From Methanolinea sp. (lineage in GTDB: Archaea > Halobacteriota > Methanomicrobia > Methanomicrobiales > Methanospirillaceae): a stretch of DNA of 64,000 nucleotides. The stretch is from positions 558,001 through 622,000 of the forward strand of contig JASFYI010000001.1 of assembly GCA_030055515.1 (NCBI GenBank), read 5' to 3'. Numbering within the stretch: position 1 is the stretch's first letter; every line of letters starts with the position of its first letter. Under the pieces are notes generated by a model that saw nothing but the letters and a program-made list of their open reading frames with translations, ran no database searches and was not told the DNA's origin. This document shows, piece after piece, positions 7,573-15,913 of the stretch. The position numbers and the translations under genes were made by a program.

Positions 7573-10500
7573 TCAGTTCCTCCGCGGGGCGGGGGGTGTC
7601 ATCCCGGCCGGACCCTGCACGCGGATCACGACATCCCTCCCGGGGAGGACCTCCCCCTCGAACTCCTTCTCGGCATCCTCCCAGCGGAGTTTCCCCTTCA
7701 CCGTGCCGATCTGGAGGAAGTCGAAGCGGGCCGGGGTCTCCTTGCCCGTGTCCTTCCCGAATACGTATACCCGGGCTCCCTGCGGGTGACTCTCTATCGT
7801 CAGGTTCCCCCACGGGTAAGGCTGGAGGACGAAGTCGACTGTCATGTCGACCGGTTCGCGGGGGAAGTCGACGAGCGTCACGACTTTCCCGGCCGGGACG
7901 AACCCGGGGAGGGAGACCGTCACGCGGTGCTGGCCGGGAGAGAGGTTGCCCACCACCGCGGGCGTGCACGTGCCCGTGGAAAAACCGTCGACCACGATGC
8001 GGGCGCCGGGGGGAGACGAGGTGACCATGATCGCGCCGGATGCCTCGCCCGCCCGCGCGAGAGTGAAGAATGAACCGTCCGGGACCGAGGGGGGGACCGG
8101 TACGGAGTAAAATTTCCCGTCGGAGATAGCCGTCACGAATGGCGTGTGCCCCTCGACCGTGACCCTCGCGGGGAGGGGGAGGAGGGGACCTATCCCGTTG
8201 ACCGAGAGGAGGGCACCTGCGAAGTCCGAAGAATTGAACGTGATGGTCCGGGAGAACGTTCCACCGGTCGAGAACTGGACGGGCGTGATCTCGCCGGCGC
8301 TGACCCATACCTGCCTGCTCTCGGGGGAGAAAGTCGCCTCCTCGAGCTCAACGCGGACGGTGTGCATCCCGGTTTTCAGCCAGTTCGCCACCACGGGCGT
8401 CCTTGCGAGGACTCTCCTCCCGTCGATGGAGACGGTCGCGCCACGCGGGTACGACGTGACGTAGATACCCCCCGTCGCGCGCTTCTCTTCCCCGCCGGGG
8501 ACCAGGTCTCCGGGTGTTTCCAGCCCGCTTCCCGTGCCTTCACCTGTCCCTCGCCCGCCGGGGCTCGAGTCCTCCCCGTCTCCTCCCCGGGGTTCGCCTG
8601 CAGCACCCGGAGCGCCCGGTTCGGTGCGGGGGTGAGTGTCCCCTCCCCCGCCAAGTCCCTCCTCGAGAACGATTCCTTCGGGCTCCGGGGCAGCCGGAGG
8701 AGGTCCGCGGGGCCCGGGTTGGATTCCTCCTCCTGCTGGGTGAGGGACTCCAAGGAGCGTGAAGATGGCCGAGAAGACACCCTCGATGAGGGTTCCGAGG
8801 AACCCATGCCGTTCCCCTGCCCGGGAAAGGTTCTGGGAGGTCCTCGCCCCGTGGGGAGGAGGCACGTTGTCTCTTGCGTACGCGTCCCCACTGCGGGTTG
8901 AAACGGCCCTATCCCCGTACGTGACGATGAGGACCGCATTCCTGTTCTCCATGTAGTCTCCCCTGTCTCTCACGGGGATACTCGCGACCTCCGCGGTATT
9001 GTCCCTCTCTCTCACCCACTGCGTGACGTCGAGATCGGCGATACTGATCCCCGAGGACCCTCCCGAGAGAGGGTTTTCCCACTCCCCCGTGTTGAAACGG
9101 GCCGCGTTCCGGTCATCCCCCTCGCCGGATGCCGCGGTACTCACGAGGACGAGGCGCGCGTGGTCGACCCGCGCGGCGTCCACTTCGCCGGGGAAACGGG
9201 CAGTGGTGACCGCTTCGTCCCCCGCGATCCCCGATCTTTGTTCGGCGAAGACGATGTCAGCACCCTCGCAGATCCAGTACGAGACTTCCGGCGCCCGCGG
9301 GTTCCCGACGAGCGCGACGAGGACGACACCGTACGCTGCAAATTCCCTGCCCTCTTCACCGCCGTTCCTGACGGCGACGACCCCCACCTCGCCGGGGCCG
9401 GCGATCCCCCCGAGGTCGAAGGCGAAGGTCTGGACAGGATAGTCGTACGTGCCCTCGCCTTTCGAATCCGTGTAGACGGCATCAGGCGCGAGCACACGCC
9501 CGTTCCACGTGACCACAGGGCGAGCGGGGACACCCTTTCTCGTCCCCGTCTCGTGGCTCCACGTCGTGTAGAGGTAGAGCCTCGGGTGGACGATCTCCCC
9601 GCCGGCAGGTAACGGGTCGAGGGGGGGGAATGTCCACTCCGTGCCGGAGGGGATCATCCCGGTATATTCCCCCGAGGCCGAGAGGAAGATCGTCCCGCGG
9701 TGGGTTCCCGAACGGTAAAGGGCGAGCTCCGATCCCCTGTACCCGGAACGCTGCCCGGCGGACAGGGGATGGTCCACCCCATCGGCGAGTGTCCCGTTTC
9801 CCGGAACACCTGCGGTTCCCGTCCCGGCTTCTCCCGGGCGGAGGGAGAAATGGAGCGCCGCCGTTTCACCTGCCGCCACGAGGACGGCCCGCAGGCCGGG
9901 CGCGAGGTACCCTTCCCTTCTCACCTCCACGACGTGGTTTCCCGCGGGGATTCCCGGAATCGTCGCGTTCGTCCTTTCCCCCTTTTCTTCCCCGTCGATG
10001 ATGATCCGCGCGCCCGGCGGGTCGGACGTCACCGAAAGAGTCCCTGTCTCGTCCCCGGGAATCCTTGCAGAGAGGACTGCGAGGATGATCTTGAAAAACC
10101 TCGCGGTATTGTCGTACGTCAGGTCCGAGTCCCTCCCCTTCCGGATACTCTCGGTGACGTCGTGCCGGTCCACTCCCGCGTAGGGACTCTGGGGTCTCCC
10201 GCCCGGAAGGGTATCTCCGCAGAAACTGTACTCCGCGTTGCTGCTCGCGAGGTAAACGACGGAAAGCTCGGCCTTTTCACACTCTTCTTTGAGGACCCCC
10301 GTGGGAAAGGTCGTCTCCCCGACGTACGATTCGCCGAGGTTCTCCTCCGAGAGTTCACTGTCCGTATCGTGACCCTGATTGACCCAGTAGTGCACTTCAT
10401 CCTGGTCCCCGTCGTCGTACGCGGCAACGAGGACGATTGCCTTCACCCTTCCATCGAAAGGACCGGTGTACCCCGGTGGCCGCGACGTTTTGACCCTGAC

Positions 10501-10965
10501 CACAATATTCTTCCCGTGTATCCGGTCCGCGACGTCGTACCACAGGAGGTAGTCGCTCGTGACGCGGTTTGCGTGATCGCTGATCCGGACGGGGCCGACC
10601 CCCCCCTCCCCCGGGAATGAGTAGGGAGTGCTGAGGATCTCCGTGGCAAGCCTCGTGGAGCCCTTCCCCCCATTGAATTCGATATCTGCCTGCACCGGAT
10701 AGTTCTTCTGCATGTGCCCGCAGTAGACGACGACGTAGAGGCGCGCCCACAGCACGGCGGTGTGATCCGGGAGGACGAACGTTGCCGTCCCTGTCGTTGC
10801 CATGGGAAACTCGCTCCCGGTATACACCCCTCCCGTCACCAGTCCTCCCTTCACTGTCTCGAGTGGGATCCCACCCAGGTAGGGATCTGCCCACGACGGG
10901 ACGATGCAGGCCACCACGATGATGGTCGCGGCGGCGAGTGCGCGCGGGAACGAACTTTTTTCCAT
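7573..10965 (-). CDS. Large secreted DUF3344 and PEGA repeat protein
   Basis: This 1,130-residue protein has a signal peptide (about residues 1-25, ending near SWADPYLGG). Two DUF3344-like halves follow (about 30-340 and 420-720). A PEGA repeat, recognisable as VTSDPPGARIIIDG, lies between them. After a long Gly/Pro/Glu-rich low-complexity linker come three further PEGA-like repeats (VTSYPRGATVSIDG, VTSSPPGARIVVDG, IESHPQGARVYVFG). PEGA repeats are extracellular beta modules, so the protein is expected at the cell surface. The ATG at 10965 has a GGAGGT Shine-Dalgarno and lies five bases after the permease stop. It is the last gene of the five-gene operon and a likely client or component of the system served by the ABC pair. 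Confidence 0.88.
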   Translation of the reverse strand: MEKSSFPRALAAATIIVVACIVPSWADPYLGGIPLETVKGGLVTGGVYTGSEFPMATTGTATFVLPDHTAVLWARLYVVVYCGHMQKNYPVQADIEFNGGKGSTRLATEILSTPYSFPGEGGVGPVRISDHANRVTSDYLLWYDVADRIHGKNIVVRVKTSRPPGYTGPFDGRVKAIVLVAAYDDGDQDEVHYWVNQGHDTDSELSEENLGESYVGETTFPTGVLKEECEKAELSVVYLASSNAEYSFCGDTLPGGRPQSPYAGVDRHDVTESIRKGRDSDLTYDNTARFFKIILAVLSARIPGDETGTLSVTSDPPGARIIIDGEEKGERTNATIPGIPAGNHVVEVRREGYLAPGLRAVLVAAGETAALHFSLRPGEAGTGTAGVPGNGTLADGVDHPLSAGQRSGYRGSELALYRSGTHRGTIFLSASGEYTGMIPSGTEWTFPPLDPLPAGGEIVHPRLYLYTTWSHETGTRKGVPARPVVTWNGRVLAPDAVYTDSKGEGTYDYPVQTFAFDLGGIAGPGEVGVVAVRNGGEEGREFAAYGVVLVALVGNPRAPEVSYWICEGADIVFAEQRSGIAGDEAVTTARFPGEVDAARVDHARLVLVSTAASGEGDDRNAARFNTGEWENPLSGGSSGISIADLDVTQWVRERDNTAEVASIPVRDRGDYMENRNAVLIVTYGDRAVSTRSGDAYARDNVPPPHGARTSQNLSRAGERHGFLGTLIEGVFSAIFTLLGVPHPAGGGIQPGPRGPPPAAPEPEGIVLEEGLGGGGDTHPRTEPGAPGAAGEPRGGDGEDSSPGGRGTGEGTGSGLETPGDLVPGGEEKRATGGIYVTSYPRGATVSIDGRRVLARTPVVANWLKTGMHTVRVELEEATFSPESRQVWVSAGEITPVQFSTGGTFSRTITFNSSDFAGALLSVNGIGPLLPLPARVTVEGHTPFVTAISDGKFYSVPVPPSVPDGSFFTLARAGEASGAIMVTSSPPGARIVVDGFSTGTCTPAVVGNLSPGQHRVTVSLPGFVPAGKVVTLVDFPREPVDMTVDFVLQPYPWGNLTIESHPQGARVYVFGKDTGKETPARFDFLQIGTVKGKLRWEDAEKEFEGEVLPGRDVVIRVQGPAGMTPPAPRRN

Positions 10966-10970
10966 TCTCC

Positions 10971-12191
10971 CTACCTCCCCGACCGGATTGCATCCACGGG
11001 ATTGAGACGGGACGCCTTCCACGCGGGGTAAAGGCCCGCGACGAGGGAGAGGACCACGGCGAGGGCAAGGCCCCACGCGAGGAGGGGCCACGTCACGAGT
11101 GCGATCTCCCTGTCGAGGAGCCCGGCGAACGCGTCGCCGAACCGCGACGCGATGAACGGACCGCCGACCGTGTTCATCGCGAATGCAAAGGCGATACCGA
11201 GCAGGTCACCGCAGAGTCCCCCGATGCAGCCGATGAGCGCGCATTCCACGAGGAACATCCCCATGATGTCCTCCCCTGATGCCCCGACCGCCATCGCGAT
11301 TCCTATCTCCCTCGTCCTCTCGTAGACGGACGTGATCATCGTGCTCGCGATCATCAGTCCCCCGACGAGGAGGGAGAGCCCCGCGAAGAGCGAGAGGAAA
11401 GCGACACCCGTGTCCATCAGGCGGTTGACTGCCTCTACCTGCTCGAACGGGCCGCGGGGCGAAAGGCCAAGTGCCCGGACGCCCTCTGCGACCGAAAACA
11501 CGCGCTCGAAACCATCCGTCCTCACGAGGACACCGCTGTACCCGCTCTCTTCTCCCCCGAGCGCAACGGCGAGCGAGAGGTCCATGAGGAGGGCCTCGTC
11601 GAACCCGTCACCACGTTCCTCCATTATCCCGACCGGGACGACGCGGAACTCCTTGTCGGACGGGCGGCCCGCCGCGTCGTACGTCCTCTTGACGAGGACG
11701 AGGGGATCGCCGAGGCGCACACCCTCGTACCGCTGGAGTTTGCGGGCGAGCGATGCACCGAGGACGACACCGTCGGAGGAATTGGAAAAACCATTCCCTT
11801 TCTGGTACCGGGCGAGGAGGACCGGTCCGAGCGCTTCCGGGGGCAGTCCCACGACCTGCACGTACGTCTGCCCCCTCGTCGAGAAAGTACCCCTGACGAG
11901 CGGGGCAGAGGCTGAGACGCCGGGGATGGCCCCGACGGCCGATGCCCTCGTGGGCGTGACGAGCTGCACGACGTTCCCCTCCACTCCCGGGACGGCCTCA
12001 AGGAGGGTGAGATCTGCCTGCGCCCTGATCGCCGCGACCGCCTGCGCCCGTATCCCCTCGCCGAGCGCGACAGTCCCCACGAGTGCCGCGACCCCCACGG
12101 CGATGCCTGCAACCGTGAGGGCAACGCGGAGCTTCCGGCGCGAGATTTGGCGGGACGCGAGCCGGATGAACTCGGGGATCCGGGAGATCAC
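10971..12191 (-). CDS. MacB/LolE-like ABC permease (FtsX family)
   Basis: This 406-residue permease has one N-terminal membrane segment, a large extracytoplasmic domain (MacB_PCD-like, about residues 45-260) and three C-terminal membrane segments (FtsX domain). The last runs to the end as LSLVAGLYPAWKASRLNPVDAIRSGR, given here only as a position marker split by LVAGLYPAW and PVDAIRSG. Such permeases act as mechanotransmitters rather than classic channels, extracting or releasing envelope substrates. The GTG start overlaps the ATPase stop by GTGA. It is embedded between genes for secreted DUF3344 proteins, which suggests a role in their release, maturation or surface assembly. Confidence 0.9.
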   Translation of the reverse strand: MISRIPEFIRLASRQISRRKLRVALTVAGIAVGVAALVGTVALGEGIRAQAVAAIRAQADLTLLEAVPGVEGNVVQLVTPTRASAVGAIPGVSASAPLVRGTFSTRGQTYVQVVGLPPEALGPVLLARYQKGNGFSNSSDGVVLGASLARKLQRYEGVRLGDPLVLVKRTYDAAGRPSDKEFRVVPVGIMEERGDGFDEALLMDLSLAVALGGEESGYSGVLVRTDGFERVFSVAEGVRALGLSPRGPFEQVEAVNRLMDTGVAFLSLFAGLSLLVGGLMIASTMITSVYERTREIGIAMAVGASGEDIMGMFLVECALIGCIGGLCGDLLGIAFAFAMNTVGGPFIASRFGDAFAGLLDREIALVTWPLLAWGLALAVVLSLVAGLYPAWKASRLNPVDAIRSGR

Positions 12192-12856
12192 GCGACCACC
12201 CTCCCGTCCCGGAGCTCGACGCCCCTGTCTGCGTACGGCATGAACTCGCGCTCGTGTGTCACGAGGATTACCGATACCCCCTCCTCGAGATTCAGGCGGC
12301 GGAGGAGCGAGAAAATTTCCTCGCTCGTCGATGAGTCGAGGTTCCCCGTCGGCTCGTCGGCGAGGAGGAGGGGTGCGCCGGAGACGAGGGCACGGGCGAT
12401 CGCCACCCTCTGCTGCTCGCCACCGGAGAGCTGGTCCGGGTAATGGGACGCCCTCCCGGAGAGCCCCACAATGGCGAGGAGCTCTCCTGCCCTCCTCCGC
12501 CTCTCCACGGGTGGAACTCCGGAGAATACGAGGGGGAACTCGACGTTCTCAAGGGCCGTGAGCGTGGGGATGAGGTTATACTGCTGGAAGACGAACCCGA
12601 CCATCCCCCTCCTGTGCGCGACGAGGGCCCTCCTGTCAGAGAAATCGAGAGGTCGTCCCCTGATGAGGACAGATCCGGCAGTCGGTGCATCGAGCCCGCC
12701 GATGATATTTAGGAGTGTGCTCTTTCCACTCCCGCTCCTCCCCACGACCGCGACGAATTCGCCCTCTTCCACCGCAAGACTGACACCGCGCAGCGCCTCT
12801 ATCCCGCCGGGGTAAGAGCGGGAGAGGGAGCGGGCCTCGACGACGGGGGGTGTCAT
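12188..12856 (-). CDS. MacB/LolD-like ABC ATPase
   Basis: This 222-residue ATPase of the LolD/MacB/FtsE class shows Walker A (GRSGSGKSTLL), the signature LSGGEQQRVAIARAL and Walker B (LLLADEPTGNLD). These class-specific features distinguish it from import ATPases. Its start overlaps the stop of the preceding DUF3344 gene (ATGA) and its stop overlaps the permease start (GTGA), so the pair is co-translated. It should energise the neighbouring FtsX-family permease. Confidence 0.93.
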   Translation of the reverse strand: MTPPVVEARSLSRSYPGGIEALRGVSLAVEEGEFVAVVGRSGSGKSTLLNIIGGLDAPTAGSVLIRGRPLDFSDRRALVAHRRGMVGFVFQQYNLIPTLTALENVEFPLVFSGVPPVERRRRAGELLAIVGLSGRASHYPDQLSGGEQQRVAIARALVSGAPLLLADEPTGNLDSSTSEEIFSLLRRLNLEEGVSVILVTHEREFMPYADRGVELRDGRVVA

Positions 12857-13839
12857 CCCTCCCCCTCCCCGTACGTCACCGAGAGGACCGCGTTTGAGAG
12901 CATGAGGTAATCACCGTTGTCCCGGACCTCCACGTGATTGTCTGAGTACTTGAGGTACTGCCTGACCTCGAGCTGCGCGGTTCCGACCTGGCGCTCCTCG
13001 TCTGCCACGAAGACATCGCTCCACGACCGGCCGCCGTACCGGGGGAAGAGGATTCGCACCACGTGTCTAAAAAGGGGGGGAAGATCGCCGCGGCCCGGCG
13101 TGTTCAGCATGAGAATGTTCATCTCGGGGACATCCTCGCGGGAAAACCCCGCGGACGGCGCGACGAGGAGGAGGCGTGCGGATCGGACTCGTGGGATATC
13201 CACCCTCCCGGGGAAGTCCACCCTCGTGGTCGCGAGCGCGGGCGGAATCCCGTAGCTCCTGTAGAGGAGGTCGGCCCCCTCCGCGACCCAGAGGGCAGTC
13301 TGCTCCCCGGATGGCTCTTCGTACACCGTGAGGAGTGCGATCCCCTGCACCGCAAACGTCCTCCCGTCCCCCGCGGTGTTCACGATGCACACGGTGAAAT
13401 TACCGGAAACCCGCACTGGCAGGATATAACTGTCCGTGCCGGAGAAGAAATCGTTCCTGCTCGCGAATCCCTTCGAATCGGCGTACCGCGCGGAGAGGGT
13501 GAGCGGGACACCTCCCCTCCCCCCCATCCGGACTTCCATCGTGGGGTACGCGGCTTCGCTGTCGATCCTGCTCCACGTCCAGTACACGTAGAGGCGCTCG
13601 AACCGCACAAGGGCACCACCCGGGATGGAGCGGGAGACGGAGGCCATGTACGCCTCTCCGGGCCCGATGGACCCGCTGTACCCCCCGTCCCCCTGCGAGA
13701 ACGCAAAGCCTCCCGGAAACGTGTCGCGGAAGACGAGGGTGAGCGGCCGATCGCCTGCGTAGCTCGCTGCGACGGGGATGGCGCAGGGCGGAGCGAGGAG
13801 GAGCAGGAGGAGAAAGAGGAGTATTTCACGGGAATTCAT
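12853..13839 (-). CDS. Secreted DUF3344-like protein
   Basis: This 328-residue secreted protein has a strong signal peptide (EILLFLLLLLLAPPCAIPVAAS). The rest resembles a single DUF3344-type domain, with YVYWTWSRIDSEA in the first half and a later NGDYLMLSNAVLSVTYGEG tail that parallels the ends of the two halves of the 1,130-residue protein in the same operon. The shared terminal pattern suggests a duplicated module family. The ATG lies inside the end of the upstream gene (14-bp overlap) and the stop overlaps the ATPase start. No transmembrane anchor is visible, so it may be released or bound to partners. Confidence 0.83.
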   Translation of the reverse strand: MNSREILLFLLLLLLAPPCAIPVAASYAGDRPLTLVFRDTFPGGFAFSQGDGGYSGSIGPGEAYMASVSRSIPGGALVRFERLYVYWTWSRIDSEAAYPTMEVRMGGRGGVPLTLSARYADSKGFASRNDFFSGTDSYILPVRVSGNFTVCIVNTAGDGRTFAVQGIALLTVYEEPSGEQTALWVAEGADLLYRSYGIPPALATTRVDFPGRVDIPRVRSARLLLVAPSAGFSREDVPEMNILMLNTPGRGDLPPLFRHVVRILFPRYGGRSWSDVFVADEERQVGTAQLEVRQYLKYSDNHVEVRDNGDYLMLSNAVLSVTYGEGEG

Positions 13840-15613
13840 ACGTCCCTTCGATCCTGTTGTTCTCCCTGTTCCTCTCTGCGACGCGCTCCTCCTCGTCGGC
13901 GATCACCACGAGTGAATGCCGGCCCGGGACCGCGTGGATCGTAATCGCCTCCCGCACCGTGCCTCCCGACGGGATCCCGGCGACCGTCCACTTCGCGACC
14001 CTCTCCCCGTCGAGGGTGACAGTGACCGAGAACGGTGGGGAATCACTCCCCCCTGTGTTCCTGATCTCGACAGGGAGGATGTACTCGACGAGCGGGCTTC
14101 CGCCCGCCGGTGCGGCCCACGCTGCCGGCACGGGGACGAGGACTGCCACGGTCGCGACCGCGACGAGGAGTGGGACAGGGCGTCCGCGCCGGGTGCAGAG
14201 CCATAGTCCGATTGCTGCCCCGCCGGCGAGCGCGGTGACGGGGAAGGGCGAGGTTGGACGGGCTGCCGCCGCATTCTCCCTGCGCACCGGCTGGCCGAGG
14301 GAGACGGCGAGGTCCGCGGGTGTCCCGACCTTCACCGTCTTCTGCGCGTACGCCGGGGCCGCGCCGGGTGCCGTTGCCTCGAGGGCGATTGTGTGCACTC
14401 CCTCCGCTGCATCCCACGGGAACGCGACATCCGCCCTCCCTGCCGGCGAGAGGGTGGCACGCGCAGTCCCCGCACGCGTCCCGTCGACGAGGAAAGTGAC
14501 CTCCACCGGGCCTCCCGGGCTGCCGCCGGCGTTCCATATCTCTGCCGTTATCTCCGCCCTCTCCCCCGCGTACGCATTCCTCACCTCGAGCGAGCTGAAC
14601 GCGAGTGACGGCGGTGACACTGGTCCCTCCCTCCCCACCGCGAGGACCGCGAGGCACGGGTGGATGTAATCCTCTCCCTCGGGCGCCGCACCCGATGTCA
14701 TGATGGTGCCGTCCCCGTCGGTATCACGCCCGCGCTCGAAGGTGAGGAGGTTGTCCTCCCGCAGGAGGCTGGCCACGTCGAATGTTTCCACGTCGACGTA
14801 CCGGGACGAAAATCCCTCTCCCCCGCACGCGTCCATTGACTGCTCGTTCCCGATGTCACGGGTTCCGGCAGGGAGGATTCCCGCGGGGGGAGGGACGCCG
14901 AGGTCCACGCCGTTGAAGGCAACGTAATCGGGCTGGCCGCGGTTCGTCGCGACGAGTATGACCGAGAGGTTTGCCCACCGCACCCCGCTAGCCGGCATCC
15001 CTTCCAGGGGGATCTCCACCCTGTCCTTCCGCGTCGGGTTCGTGCCGGACCAGCCCTCGCCGTGGAGGTTCTCGTTCCCTTCGAGGACAATGTACCGTGT
15101 CGCGTCCCCGCCGTCCGCTTCGACCACCGCGACGACCGCCACGCAGAAGACCCTGCCGTCGATCTTGCTCCCTGCTTCACCCCTGCTCGTCGCGACGCCG
15201 ATCGTGTTCTCCCCCTGTCTCAAGAGTGCCGTCGCGTCCCGCGCGATCCAGTACACGCCGTGCCCGCTGCAGTACACCCCCTCGGACCGGTCGTCCTGCC
15301 CGTAGAGGGGGATCTGTTCCAGCGTCCTGCCGTTCACGGTGATCCGGGCCCATCCCGTGTACCGCTCCGTGCCACCCCAGACACCGCAGTAAATCCTCGC
15401 CCACCTCGGGGCGCTGTCGAGTGTGACCGTGCATTCCGCGGGAGGGGCGGTCAATCCGTAGTTTCCCGCGACGATCACATTGCCTGCCACCTCCCCCCGG
15501 GCTACCGTCCTGAAGGGAAGTCCCTCGAAGTCGTACACTGCAGAACACGGGAGGACGAGGGTGACGAGGAGAACAACGAGTGCTCCCCGCACCGGACTGG
15601 AACGACGAGACAT
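13826..15613 (-). CDS. Secreted DUF3344 and CARDB-like protein, first gene of operon
   Basis: This protein of about 595 residues has a signal peptide (GALVVLLVTLVLPCSA), a DUF3344 domain (about residues 30-345), a CARDB/Ig-like adhesion module (about 350-430), two closely spaced hydrophobic segments (about 455-505) and a second CARDB-like module after them. The internal membrane segments are unusual and could place the C-terminal module on the same side again as a hairpin. The ATG at 15613 is chosen over upstream in-frame ATGs because it directly precedes the signal peptide. An A+T-rich promoter with a TTTATAAAA box lies 55-65 bases upstream. Confidence 0.82.
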   Translation of the reverse strand: MSRRSSPVRGALVVLLVTLVLPCSAVYDFEGLPFRTVARGEVAGNVIVAGNYGLTAPPAECTVTLDSAPRWARIYCGVWGGTERYTGWARITVNGRTLEQIPLYGQDDRSEGVYCSGHGVYWIARDATALLRQGENTIGVATSRGEAGSKIDGRVFCVAVVAVVEADGGDATRYIVLEGNENLHGEGWSGTNPTRKDRVEIPLEGMPASGVRWANLSVILVATNRGQPDYVAFNGVDLGVPPPAGILPAGTRDIGNEQSMDACGGEGFSSRYVDVETFDVASLLREDNLLTFERGRDTDGDGTIMTSGAAPEGEDYIHPCLAVLAVGREGPVSPPSLAFSSLEVRNAYAGERAEITAEIWNAGGSPGGPVEVTFLVDGTRAGTARATLSPAGRADVAFPWDAAEGVHTIALEATAPGAAPAYAQKTVKVGTPADLAVSLGQPVRRENAAAARPTSPFPVTALAGGAAIGLWLCTRRGRPVPLLVAVATVAVLVPVPAAWAAPAGGSPLVEYILPVEIRNTGGSDSPPFSVTVTLDGERVAKWTVAGIPSGGTVREAITIHAVPGRHSLVVIADEEERVAERNRENNRIEGTYEFP

Positions 15614-15913
15614 GCGAGAGAATTGGGGGGAGTTGCTATTAAAAATACTGCAATACACCTTGGGTATGATTTTATAAAGAGAAATATTCACTTTATTTTA
15701 TTTCATAAATAGATTGCATTTCCGGGTTTTATCCCTCCCGGGTCGGTCCCCGTCATCCCGCCACTTCCAAAAATGTGCACCGCGGGTCCACCTCGTGCCG
15801 CTGCCCCCGCACTGCATCCGCGCCGAATCCCGCAGGAGCCGTCTTTCCCGCGCCTGCCGATCCCGACAGCGGCGCCTTGGGTCCATGATAAATATTTATA
15901 CAGGAGAAGGGAT
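15614..15913. other. Intergenic region with promoter of DUF3344 operon
   Basis: No gene is seen. The part nearest the operon is A+T rich and carries a minus-strand TATA box (CTTTATAAAATC, 15679-15668) that fits transcription of the leftward DUF3344 operon. The remainder (about 15720-15890) is G+C-rich and featureless on both strands, ending in a second A+T-rich patch (ATAAATATTTATAC) next to the insertion sequence. Confidence 0.55.

Noticed and set aside
9700-10620. Plus-strand frame inside the DUF3344/PEGA gene
   Set aside because: No Shine-Dalgarno and no domain; the opposite strand has clear domain structure.
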